A stretch of DNA of 64,000 nucleotides, from positions 37,696,001 to 37,760,000 of the forward strand of contig NC_060060.1 of the NCBI RefSeq assembly GCF_020283565.1, in the 5' to 3' direction. The position numbers were made by a program, and so were the translations under genes. A model generated the notes under the pieces. The model was not told the DNA's origin and ran no database searches. It was given only the letters and a program-made list of their open reading frames with translations. Below are positions 24,137 through 34,896 of this stretch, piece after piece. Origin of the DNA: Trifolium pratense. Taxonomy: Eukaryota > Streptophyta > Magnoliopsida > Fabales > Fabaceae. Numbering within the stretch: the stretch's first letter is position 1; the number at the start of each line of letters is the position of its first letter.

Positions 24137-25060
24137 TGGTTATTCCACCTTAGAGGTCCAACTCTAACTTTGTGACTTTTAACAAAAAAAATTCTCTTTA
24201 GATCATTCAACATGCTATAAAGTCCCTCACCGAACTTTGAAAATTTGAAAAACCTTAGAACATATTGAAGAGCCTAAAAAGATTTTTTTTTTTTTTTTTT
24301 TCCTTTTGCGTGTGGTTGCTAGCATGATCCAGGTAAAGCAAAGTGTGGTGTTACTGGGATTAATTCTTACATTGTTTTTATGATAGTGTGGGATTTCTTC
24401 TTTTGTTGGTTAGTTTTTTCTTTTATTTTTCTTTTTTGTGGTCGGTTCTTTTATGATAGTGTGGGATTGTTAATGTCATGCATGAACAGATTACGATCAT
24501 CTTTCATGTATCAAACTTTGTTGAGATTTGGGGTTTAAAAAGGTGGTTTTTTAAATTCCATTAAAAAACTATAAAGTTTGTTTAATATCCTCTACATGTT
24601 CATCATCTGCTTGCTAATAATTAGATTTCATCCACGTAGGGACTCTAAAAAAAATTAGTATAAGTTTATTTACTAAAATTTACACTGAAGAAAAAAACTT
24701 TAAAAAACATTTTTCGAAATTTTCTAAAAGAGAAATTTGGGGGGAGAAAAACCATCAGATTGGAATTGTTAGTTGGTCCATACTTTTTGCAAATATAATT
24801 GATGGGATGATTTCCTTGTTAAGAACTTGAAATGGAATTGAGAGGTGAGTCGTCTATAGTTCATTTAACATACCTTCACTCTAGGTCAATTATTTTGAGA
24901 CATAAAATGGGATTTGTGAATGTTTTTAGTTGTAAAAAAATTCAATTTAAAATGCATGCAGTATGACCTTTTTGGTTGATGAATCCTTTTCAAACAATAC
25001 CTGCATTTTATTCTTAATACTATAAATTTAATTTCAAAACACAAATCAAGAGAATAAGGG
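24137..25060. other. intergenic sequence without recognised gene
   Basis: AT-rich spacer with a poly-T run at about 24282-24301. No coding frame or element boundary could be supported. Confidence 0.4.
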
Positions 25061-25315
25061 TCTGTTTGATTCCCTTCTCAAAAACACTTTTTTAGTTTTT
25101 AAAATTTTAAAACTAAAAAACTTGATTAGTAATTCAATTTTACAAAAGTGTTATCAAAAATTATTTTCTGTGCATTAGTTTTTAAAACTAAAAAGGTATA
25201 ACAGGTTCAAAGAGTTTTGTTTTTCTCTTCTTAAAAACAGTTTTCTAAAACACCTTTATAAAACCCCATTTTAAAAACTAAAACTAAAATTGTTTCAAAC
25301 AAAACAAGCATATAA
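25061..25315. repeat. possible hAT-type MITE relic
   Basis: Starts AGGGTCTGTTTGATTCCC and ends TTTCAAACAAAACAAGC. The interior is made of TTTTAAAACTAAAAA-type motifs in both orientations. Termini are only weakly inverted and no target duplication was found. Confidence 0.35.
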
Positions 25316-25699
25316 ATCTAAACGAGGCTAATGCTAGTATACCACACATCACATATCATCCCAAATACTTAAAATGCACAATAGAAAGAAAAGGAAAAAA
25401 AAAACCAAAACAATGTGTTTAAAAGTTCAAGTAAAGTTAAAATGCACACTAGAAAAATTGCCTTCTAGAAATGTGCAACGAGTGTCAAACACCAATTGGC
25501 CAATAATGGAAATCCACAATGCAAAGCACCTATCCCCTTGAATAACTTAGACAACTTGACAATGAAACATAAATTACCAAGACTATCAAAGAAAGTTCAA
25601 AAGCGGAAATAAAACCAAAAAGAAGGGGCAGGGCCAAATACTACATAACACTTACCATAGGTACTAATTTTTGTCTAATATATGGAGGACAAAATCTCA

Positions 25700-28600
25700 T
25701 CAGAGAAGCTCAGCAACATTTGATGGCAGCTCCTCAACTATCACATTGTAAAACTTCTGGATATCATGCAGCATTGTTTCATCATCCTTTGTGACGAAGT
25801 TAATGGCAACACCTTTTCTACCAAACCGTCCACTACGACCAATACGATGGAGATAGTTCTCAGGCTGTGTAGGGAGATCAAAATTAATAACCAAAGACAC
25901 TTGTTGGACATCAATTCCACGTGCCAAGAGATCGGTAGTTATTAAAACACGAGAAGACCCAGAACGGAATTCACGCATAATAATGTCTCTGGTATTCTGA
26001 TCCATGTCTCCATGAGTAGCTGAGACAGTATGGTCTCGGCTTCGCATCTTGTCAGTCAACCAATCAACTTTTCTTCTGGTGTTAACAAAAATGACACTCT
26101 GAGTGATGGCTAGTGTCTCGTAAAGATCACAGAGTGTGTCCAGCTTCCATTCCTCTTTGTCAACATTGACATAAAACTGCTTAATACCCTCCAAGGTCAG
26201 CTCATCACGCTTCACAAGGATCCTCACAGGTTTGTTCATAAACTTTCTTGTGATCTCAAGTGCCTCAGGAGGCATTGTAGCAGAGAAAACTCCCACCTGA
26301 ATCTTATTTGGCAGCAGTTGAAATATATCGTAGATCTGGTAACAATAAAGACAAGGGGATTAAGGCAGTTGCAAATAAGTCAAACCTTATAAAAATAGGA
26401 CATCAAATCCAACAAGGCTAAAAAAAAGGTCAAATTCTTAAGTTGATGGAAAGGCAATTACTTCCACATTTTATTACACATTATTACAATAATAATATAA
26501 GAAATCCCAAAGATAGGTTTGAAGAGCAAGAGAAGAGGGAAGATAACAGGAATGCAGGATGGCTCCCGACCCTACCTAGCATGGGGGTTTATTTTCTTCT
26601 CAACAGGACTGAAACGTCCCAAGAAATAGGGAAACTCAAATATGAAACGGGAGAGGACTTAGAATGATTTCAAAAAATCCCCTAAATCCTGTCACTTTAT
26701 AATACTCTCAACAAGGAAAACATAGTCAGAACTCTTACAATCCCTCTCCTCCAAAAACACTCCCAAAAAAGGTAAGTTTCCCCTCCCTTTCTCCACACAC
26801 CCTCAAAGCCCTGTCCTCTCTTCCCCTCTTAATTCCCAAAAAGAAACAAACAGAATTGAAAATATAAATTCTTCAAACAGATGAAGCAGAAATAAGAAAA
26901 TGAAACAGATTAAATTAAACAAAAATATAAGATAAAGTGAGGGGAAAAAAGATTAGAACTGAACGAATTTAAACACCAATATCCAAAAATAAATAGACAA
27001 AGTGTGGTCATCACACAAAAAAAAAATCTTAATAAAATTGAAAAAGGTCTACTACAACTGTTATGAAATAAATAGTACCTGATCTTTGAACCCTCGAGAA
27101 AGCATCTCATCAGCCTCATCCAACACAAACATCTTGATGTTATCCGGGTGAAGAGACTGTCTACGCAGCATATCAAACACACGACCAGGAGTACCAACCA
27201 CAACATGAACTCCACTTGATAGAATACGTTGGTCTTCACGAACACTAGTACCTCCCACACAAGCATGCACCTTAACACCTAGATAATCTCCAAGTGCACG
27301 CATAACCTTCTCAATCTGCTGAGCAAGCTCCCGAGTTGGAGCTAAAACCAAGGCTTGGCACTGAGTCAAACTGTAGTCAAGTTGCTGCAGAACACCAGAG
27401 CAGAAAGTTGCTGTCTTTCCAGTTCCAGACTGAGCCTGTTGAATAACATCAAGTCCCTTGCAGAAGGGGACTATTCCCCTTTGCTGAATGGCTGATGGCT
27501 TTTCAAAACCTAATGCACAGATCATATACTAGTTAAATAGTTTGAACTTGACAATGAGAAAAAACAGTAGCAAACACAACAGAAACACCCCATGTATTAC
27601 ACATTAATATCACAGGTGGATATATGATACTCCCTCTTCCCCTAATTATAAAATCCCCATTGGGGGGAAATTGTCCCTAAGTATAAGTCCTCTTTCAAAT
27701 TACTAGACAGCAGACGCATTTGTTATTTTTTTCAAACATAAACCTAATTTGGGCCACTTCTATCATGAACAAGTTCATCAAGTGATGCATGGTGCACCAC
27801 TTGTCAATAACCCTACGACGAATACGAAGTTTATATGATATAGATCATCCATAATTTTTTTAAAAAAAATTTAAAAATCATTTGATATGTTATTGAGAGT
27901 TAAGACCCATCAAAATTAATGGTTTATGGGTTTTAATTGAATACCGTTAGTTTTGTTGGGTCTCAATAACATATCAAATGATTTTCAAATTTAAGATCTA
28001 TATCATATAAACTTTCAATCCAACGGTGGATTTTGTAAAATTTGTATTCGTTATAATAATTGTGATAACTTGTGCACCATGGAAGACTTGTTGAAGTCTT
28101 CCATGTTAGCCAAAGCCACCTAATTTGTCCCTAAATATAATGCTACTAGTTTGTCTCAAAGAAAAAGTCACTCCATTCTTAATTATAAGCAAAAGTCAAC
28201 TTTTCACATTCATTCAATAACTGATGAATCTGGTCTATAATGATTAGATTCATTAATTATTCAATGAATCTAAAAAACAAACTTTTGCTTATAATTAAGA
28301 ATGGAGGGAGTACGTCTATACACAGAGGGCAATTGAGTAATAGTTTTACACAAAACATAAACATTAATTATACTACTAACTTTTCTTAATATATATGTGA
28401 AACAAATGGGCTTATAATAGGGACCGAATGAGTAAACACTAAACACTATGTCTAGTTCTAAGCAGTCACCAGCCCACAATACATTTTGAAGTATTAAGAG
28501 TTCCAATGTAGAACAATAAACTCCAACAGCCATGACAGCCAATAACAGAACTTTCCGGGTTTAAAAACAGGGCAAAAAATAAAAGATGTTAAAAAGAAGA

Positions 28601-29010
28601 TTAAATTCACCATATGCATAAATTCCCCTGAGGAGATTCTCTTGCAGTCCCATAGCATCAAAACTATCATAAGCCTCATCAGAAACAGTCCAAAAATCCT
28701 CATCCGTGCCAATTCTGAAAGAAGAAGAAAAATACGTAAAAATCAAACAAAAAACATTTAAGCATTAGCAGCATTAGCAATTAGCGATAATAAACATTTA
28801 ACAATCTCAGTAACAAAATCAATGACAACAACAATCACAGTAACAATAGCAGCATTAGCAATTAGCAATAATAAACATTTAACACAAAACCATAATGCAT
28901 ACATTTAAACAAACTAGTATGAACAAAAACAAAGGTCCTTACACATCAATCATTCTTTTGTCATATTTGCCAGCATCATACTGTGACCCCTCGGGTGCAA
29001 GTCCAGCCAT
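25700..29010 (-). CDS. eIF4A: eukaryotic initiation factor 4A (eIF4A) DEAD-box RNA helicase, 4 coding exons, 412 aa
   Basis: ATP-dependent RNA helicase of the eIF4F cap-binding complex; unwinds 5' UTR structure for ribosome scanning in the cytoplasm. Exons (complement): 28943-29010, 28611-28714, 27079-27509, 25700-26335. The protein starts [12 protein letters not shown]. Motifs in order: the Q-motif FEKPSAIQQ (59-67), AQSGTGKT (83-90), [17 protein letters not shown] (188-191), SAT (219-221), [19 protein letters not shown] and HRIGRSGR (364-371). It ends NVAELL. Length matches the family (about 413 aa), and the sequence fits eIF4A1/2 rather than the exon-junction paralogue eIF4A-III. Residues 13-45 ([19 protein letters not shown]) differ from the usual plant N-terminus, so this may be a diverged paralogue. 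A 244-bp intron lies in the 5' UTR. The promoter abuts the (TA)n/MITE cluster. Confidence 0.96.
26443..26790. repeat. repeat-like segment in the third coding intron of eIF4A
   Basis: Purine-rich sequence around GAGCAAGAGAAGAGGGAAGA and TATAATACTCTCAACAAGG. TATAATACTCTCAACAA also occurs in a THO6 intron at about 43798, next to a similar G/A-rich stretch, which suggests a shared dispersed element. Confidence 0.35.
27630..28310. mobile_element. Stowaway MITE remnants with a second fold-back element between them
   Basis: TACTCCCTCTTCCCCTAATTATAA (27629 on; 5' Stowaway-like end) begins one copy. A ~300-bp fold-back element lies at about 27785-28085, with CATGGTGCAC near both ends. From 28170 a second Stowaway reads CATTCTTAATTATAAGC...GCTTATAATTAAGAATGGAG and ends at GGAGGGAGTA (28301-28310). 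All of this is inside the second coding intron of eIF4A. Confidence 0.6.
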
Positions 29011-29012
29011 AG

Positions 29013-29256
29013 CTGCAACATAAACAGTAACGGATACAGTTTAATAACAATATCAGTAAACCTAACATAACCTAACAGAACTTATAAACATAAAACAAAA
29101 CAAAACAAAAACATTATAATCTACGAATAGAATAAATAACTACTTAGGAAAAAAAAACAGTGATAAAGTAATGAATCAGACAACAACAACAACAACAACA
29201 AACTTTTCTATTGTCGCCGATAAAGAGGATTAGAAGGAAAGAGAGAGAGATAGTAC
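29013..29256 (-). other. 5'-UTR intron of eIF4A
   Basis: On the minus strand CTTTCAAG|GTACTATC (donor at 29256) and TATGTTGCAG|CTATGG (acceptor at 29013) bracket a 244-bp intron that ends two bases before the ATG. The upstream leader (29257 to about 29400) is CT-rich on the sense strand. 5'-UTR introns are common in highly expressed plant translation-factor genes. Confidence 0.75.
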
Positions 29257-29505
29257 CTTGAAAGTGGAGAAAAGCGAAAAGTGACGGCGTTAGTGAACGG
29301 AGTTAGGGTTTCCCAAAAACTCCCCGGATCTACGCCGCGGAGTTGAAGGGAGAGAGCGAAAGAGAAAGAGAGAAACAGTGAGAGTGTGTAAAGTGAGAAG
29401 ATAAAACGAAAAACAGGGTAAGGTTAAGGGTTCAATAGATGATGCGAATACAATTTTTTGTAATTCCTGATTTGCCCTTTACGCTTACTCAAAGCTAAAT
29501 ACTCG

Positions 29506-29509
<4 letters not shown>

Positions 29510-29569
<60 letters not shown>
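29510..29569. repeat. (TA)n microsatellite, ~60 bp
   Basis: Uninterrupted TA dinucleotides, about 110 bp upstream of the likely eIF4A 5' UTR. Confidence 0.95.
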
Positions 29570-29571
<2 letters not shown>

Positions 29572-29573
29572 AA

Positions 29574-29748
29574 GGAAAATGTTAAACAATGCCCCCGGGG
29601 CATTGTTTAAGGAACCAAATATAGTAATATCATATTGAAGTTTGTGCGGTCAACGCCTCGAAAGTCTAAAAAGTGTTATTTTCAATTTTAAAATTTCCTT
29701 TTTTGGTTTCCTTAACCAATGCCCCGGGGGCACCGGTTAGCATGACCC
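29574..29748. mobile_element. MITE inside (TA)n, 175 bp
   Basis: Ends are GGAAAATGTTAAACAATGCC and, inverted, GGGTCATGCTAACCGGTGCC. Each end holds its own palindrome around GCCCCCGGGGCA. TA repeats lie on both sides. The terminal design matches the MULE-like MITE at 12449 (GGGTCATG-TAAC, then a GCCC...GGGC palindrome), so they are probably one superfamily. Confidence 0.75.
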
Positions 29749-29772
29749 TATATATATATATATATATATATA

Positions 29773-30565
29773 GTACTTCAAGTGAGAGCATGTCTTATAA
29801 TGAGAGATGAGAGAGATAAATCATAACCCTTAGATCAATCCTTATCATGGTCTCCAGTTTTTATAACCGCAGGTAATACTTTCTTCATCCCTCATCCCCT
29901 CGAGGGTTGTTGATTCTCTCGCCCGTGTTATCGTTGCGAACTTGCGATTTCCTTTTTTTTTCTTCGATTTTGAAATTATGCTATTGTTCATGTGGCATCT
30001 TGAAACTAATGACACGATCAGATCTTGTAACGTGTTGAAACCACTTTCCCAACTGAAAACAAAGTGGTAAAAATTGATGGCAATGTTTTGGACAAAGTTT
30101 TCTGCAAGTTGAAACCATTTGAAGCGATTTTCTTCAACAGGACTTTTTTTTTCTTCCATTTATTAGTGTTAATCCAATTGTATGAGAATTTTGACTTGGT
30201 GTCATTTAGGTTTATTACTTATTAGATGCAAAAGTGGAAATTGGAAAAAATTAAAAAGGCTGGGTTAATTAGATGCAGGGAGACTCATTTCCTTTTCCTT
30301 TTTTCTTTCTTTATTTCGATGAGATTGGGAGTAAATCCTTGATCGTAAAGGTTTCCATAAAACTTCGATGAGATTGGAAGTAAATCCTTATTTAACGATT
30401 TCCAGAAAATAATGGAGGAGATTGAACAAGAGTGGTAGAGGAGAAGATGTTTTGCTGCAAAAGGAATAGAGGGGAGTAATTAAATCTTAGCCATGTATTA
30501 TCATCCAATGGATATTAATTATCCCTCTCATCTCTCATTATAAGACATGCTCTCACTTGAAGTAC
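29773..30565. mobile_element. TIR element inside (TA)n, ~793 bp
   Basis: AGTACTTCAAGTGAGAGCAT (29773) returns inverted at about 30544-30565. The inverted match extends about 40 bp (TCTTATAATGAGAGATGAGA). (TA)n tracts flank both ends. The interior has two copies of CTTCGATGAGATTGG-type sequence at about 30315 and 30363. A 104-aa minus-strand ORF (29845-30159) has no recognisable domain. Confidence 0.75.
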
Positions 30566-30567
30566 TC

Positions 30568-30570
<3 letters not shown>

Positions 30571-30661
<91 letters not shown>

Positions 30662-30693
30662 CAACTTTTCATTTTTTAGATTCATTCGATAAT

Positions 30694-30746
<53 letters not shown>
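30571..30746. repeat. (TA)n tracts with a Stowaway relic between
   Basis: TA runs at 30571-30658 and about 30697-30746 are separated by a short segment, CATTTTTTAGATTCATTCGA. This resembles the interior of the Stowaway copy at 28190 (CACATTCATTCAATAACTGA). Confidence 0.8.
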
Positions 30747-30748
<2 letters not shown>

Positions 30749-30800
30749 AGATCATGTATCAAGTAGATTATGTAATATGAACCCTAATTTCGATAAAAAG

Positions 30801-31263
30801 GTAGCAAAGGGAGGTGGAAAGGAGGTGGCTGAGGGTGGGGAAGTGGGAGGCGGAGCCGCGGAGGGGAAGAAACTGAGGGAGATGGAGGGAAGGTGGCCGA
30901 GGGTGGGGAAGTGGAGGAGGTTGAGGGTCGGGCAGAGGAAGACGGAGGGGAGATGGCTAAGGGTGCAAAAGTGGAGGATGTTGAGGGTGAAGTAGGAGCA
31001 TGGACGATGTATAAAATGAAATAAATGGCCTCAATTACACATACATCAGCGTTTATAGAGATAATAAAAACGTCGTGTGCCAGTAGAAAACTATAGTATA
31101 GCCAAAGCATACATGAAAACAGTGCTACCATATATGGTAGTGACTAAAGTTTTATGTGCTCCTTCTTCTATGTATTCTGATAAATGTCAGTCTGCAATAT
31201 ATATTTACAGGAAAGAGTTTTATTTTATTTTCTAAATATTAAATTGATAAATTCAAAATATAT

Positions 31264-31315
<52 letters not shown>

Positions 31316-32255
31316 TTGTTTACATCGGGGCCAAAAATGCTTCGGATTATTAGTTTTCTTCATTGTTTATCTATAGATATTGTATTTAAAATAACGCACG
31401 CACGCGGGAGTGCACGCATGCACGCACATACACACACTAAGTAAAAAATAATTGGTGTCATGTGTGGTCGCTCCTCTCGAACACTATATGGACCCCTCAT
31501 GATCTGGACGAGAGATGAAGAAAAACTTTGCAGATATATGTAACTAACAACCCAAAGCCAAACGCGAGAGTTTCCCTAAGCCCAGCTACGCTCTAGTCAC
31601 AAATCTGTCTAATTTATAGTTCCATTAGCTATACCATTCAGGTTCTCGTGTACAACTACTATTCACGGGCTGGTAGGAAAACATATGCTGAGAGAACTAT
31701 TGTCTAGGAGGATTTGGGAGGAGGCGGGGAGAATTTATAGTAGGCGGCATTCCCGTCATTGAGTTGGTGGAGGTAGGTGGCCACCTCATAGAGGTAGCAA
31801 AGGGAGGTGGGAAGGAGGTGGTTGAGGGTGGGGAAGTGGGAGGCGGATCCACAGAGGGGAGGAGACTGAGAGAGATGGAGGGAAGGTGGCCGAAGGTGGG
31901 GAAGTGGAGGAGGCTGAGGGTCGGGCAGAGGGAGACGGAGGGGAGATGGCTAAGGGTGCAGAAGTGGAGGATGTTGACGGTGAAGTAGGAGCATAAACGA
32001 TGTATAAAATGATATAAATGGCCTCAATTACACATACATCAGCGTTTATAGAGATAATAAAAATGTCGTGTGCCAGTAGAAAACCATAGTATAACCAAAG
32101 CATACATGAAAACAGTGCTGCCATATATGGTAATGACTAAAAGTTTTCTGTGCTCCTTCTTCTATGTATTCTGATAAATGTAAGTCTGCAATATATATTT
32201 ACAGGAAAGAATTTTATTTTATTTTCTAAATATTAAATTGATAAATTCAAAATAT

Positions 32256-32292
<37 letters not shown>

Positions 32293-33250
32293 ATATTAGA
32301 ATTGATAAATTTACTTACATTGGGGCCAAAAATGCTTTGGATTATTAGTTTTCTTCATTGTTTATCTATAGATATTGTATTTAAAATAAAGCACGCACGC
32401 ACGCGGGAGTGCACGCATGCACGCACATATACACACTAAGTAAAAAAAAATTGGTGTCATGTGTGGTCGCTCCTCTCGAAGACTATCTGGACCCCTCATG
32501 ATCTGGACGAGAGATAAAGAAAAACTTTGCAGATATATGTAACTAACAACCCAAAGCCAAAATGCTAGAGTTTCCCTAAGTCCAGCTACGCTCTAGTCCC
32601 AAATATGTCTAATTTATAGTTCCATTAGCTATACCATTCAGGTTCTCCTGTACGACTACTATTCACGGGATGGTAGAAAAACATATGCTGAGAGAACGGT
32701 TGTCTAAGAGGATTTGGGCGGAGGCCGGGAGAATTTATAGTTGGCGGCATTCCCGTCATTGAGTTGGTGGAGGTAGGTGGCCACCTCATAGAGGTAGCAA
32801 AGGGAGGTGGAAAGGAGGTGGCTGAGGGTGGGGAAGTGGGAGGCGGAGCCGCAGAGGGGAGGAGACTGAGAGAGATGGAGGGAAGGTGGCTGAGGGTGGG
32901 GAAGTGGAGGAGGCTGAGGGTCGGGCAGAGGGAGACGGAGGGGAGATGGCTAAGGGTGCAGAAGTGGAGGATGTTGTCGGTGAAGTAGGAGTATAAACGA
33001 TGTATAAAATGATATAAATGGCCTCAATTACACATACATCAGAGTTTATAGAGATAATAAAAATGCCGTGTGCCAGTAGAAAACCATAGTATAGCCAAAG
33101 CATACATGAAAACAGTGCTACCATATATGGTAATGACTGAAAGTTTTCTGTGCTCCTTCTTCTATGTATTCTGATAAATGTTAGTCTGCAATATATATTT
33201 ACAGGAAAGAGTTTTATTTTATTTTCTAAATATTAAATTGATAAATTCAA

Positions 33251-33303
<53 letters not shown>

Positions 33304-34896
33304 TTGATAAATTTACTTACATTGGGGCCAAAAATGCTTCAGATTATTAGTTTTCTTCATTGTTTATCTATAGATATTATATTTAAAATAAAGCACGCAC
33401 GCACGCGGGAGTGCACGCATGCACGCACATACACACACTAAGTAAAAAAAATTGATGTCATGTGTGGTCGCTCCTCTCGAAGACTATCTGGACCCCTCAT
33501 GATCTGGACGAGAGATAAAGAAAAACTTTGCAGATATATGTAACTAACAACCCAAAGCCAAATGCAAGAGTTTCCCTAAGTCCAGCTACGCTCTAGTCCC
33601 AAATATGTCTAATTTATAGTTCCATTAGCTATACCATTCAGGTTCTCCTGTACGACTACTATTCACGGGCTGGTAGAAAAACATATGCTGAGAAAACTGT
33701 TGTCTAGGAGGATTTGGGAGGAGGCGGGGAGAATTTATAGTAGGCGACATTCCCGTCATTGAGTTGGTGGAGGTAGGTGGCCACCTCATAGAGGTAGCAA
33801 AGGGAGGTGGCTGAGGGTGGGGAAGTGGAGGAGGCTGAGGGTCGGGCAGAGGGAGACGGAGTGGAGATGGCTAAGGGTGCAGAAGTGGAGGATGTTGAGG
33901 GTGAAGTAGGAGCATGAACGATGTATAAAATGATATAAATGGCCTCAATTACACATACATCAGCGTTTATAGAGATAATAAAAATGTCGTATGTCAGTAG
34001 AAAACCATAGTATAGCCAAAGCATACATGAAAACAGTGCTACCATATATGGTAGTGACTAAAAGTTTTCTGTGCTCCTTCTTCTATGTATTCTGATAAAT
34101 GTCAGTCTGCAATATATATTTACAGGAAAGAATTTTATTTTATTTTCTAAATATTAAATTGATAAATTCAAAATATTATATATATATTAGAATTGTTAAA
34201 TTTATTTACATTGGGGCCAAAAATGCTTCGGATTATTAGTTTTCTTCATTCTTTATCTATAGATATTGTAATTAAAATAACGCATGCACGCACGCACGCG
34301 GGAGTGCACGCATGCACGCACATACACACACTAAGTAAAAAAAATTGGTGTCATGTGTGGTTGCTCCTCTCGAACACTATATGGACCCCTCATGATCTGG
34401 ACGAGAGATAAAGAAAAACTTTGCAGATATATGTAACTAACAACCCAAAGCCAAACGCGAGAGTTTCCCTAAGTCCAGCTACGCTCTAGTCACAAATCTG
34501 TCTAATTTATAGTTCCATTAGCTATACCATTCAGATTCTCATGTACGACTACTATACACGGGTTGGTAGGAAAACATATGCTGAGAGAATTGTTTTCTAG
34601 GAGGATTTGGGAGGAGGCGGAGAGAATTTATAGTAGGCGGCATTCCCCTCATTGAGTTGGTGGAGGTAGGTGGCCACCTCATAGAGGTAGCAAAGAGAGG
34701 TGGAAAGGAGGTGGCTGAGGGTGGGGAAGTGGGAGGCAGAGCCGCAGAGGGGAGGAGACTGAGGGAGATGGAGGGAAGGTGGCTGAGGGTGGGGAAGTGG
34801 AGGAGGCTGAGGGTCGGGCAGAGGGAGACGGAGGGGAGATGGCTAAGGGTGCAGAAGTGGAGGATGTTGAGGGTGAAGTAGGAGCATGAACGATGA
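30801..34896. repeat. tandem array of a ~1-kb unit, four full copies plus one partial
   Basis: The landmark GTAGCAAAG recurs at 30801, 31794, 32794, 33794 and 34687, giving periods of 993, 1000, 1000 and 893 bp and a last partial copy of 210 bp. Unit layout on the + strand: ~200 bp rich in GGTGG/GAGGG with almost no pyrimidine; a unique part with TGGCCTCAATTACACATACA and the near-palindrome CTACCATATATGGTAG; a (TA)n tract of variable length; alternating GCACGCACGCGGGAGTGCAC; then about 400 bp ending in GGTGGCCACCTC. Copies are near-identical by eye. Copy 4 is short because of a ~79-bp loss in the purine-rich part and a collapsed (TA)n. Confidence 0.93.
31396..31437. repeat. alternating purine-pyrimidine tract (first of four)
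   Basis: GCACGCACGCGGGAGTGCAC followed by GCATGCACGCACATACACAC. Equivalent tracts occur at about 32392, 33392 and 34283. Sequence of this kind can adopt left-handed Z-DNA under negative supercoiling (known property; not shown here). Confidence 0.7.

Noticed and set aside
29845..30159. 104-aa ORF inside the 793-bp TIR element as a transposase
   Set aside because: No DDE-type or other domain seen and too short.
30801..34896. CRISPR-like or bacterial repeat system
   Set aside because: Unit length of ~1 kb, no spacer pattern, and plant nuclear context throughout.
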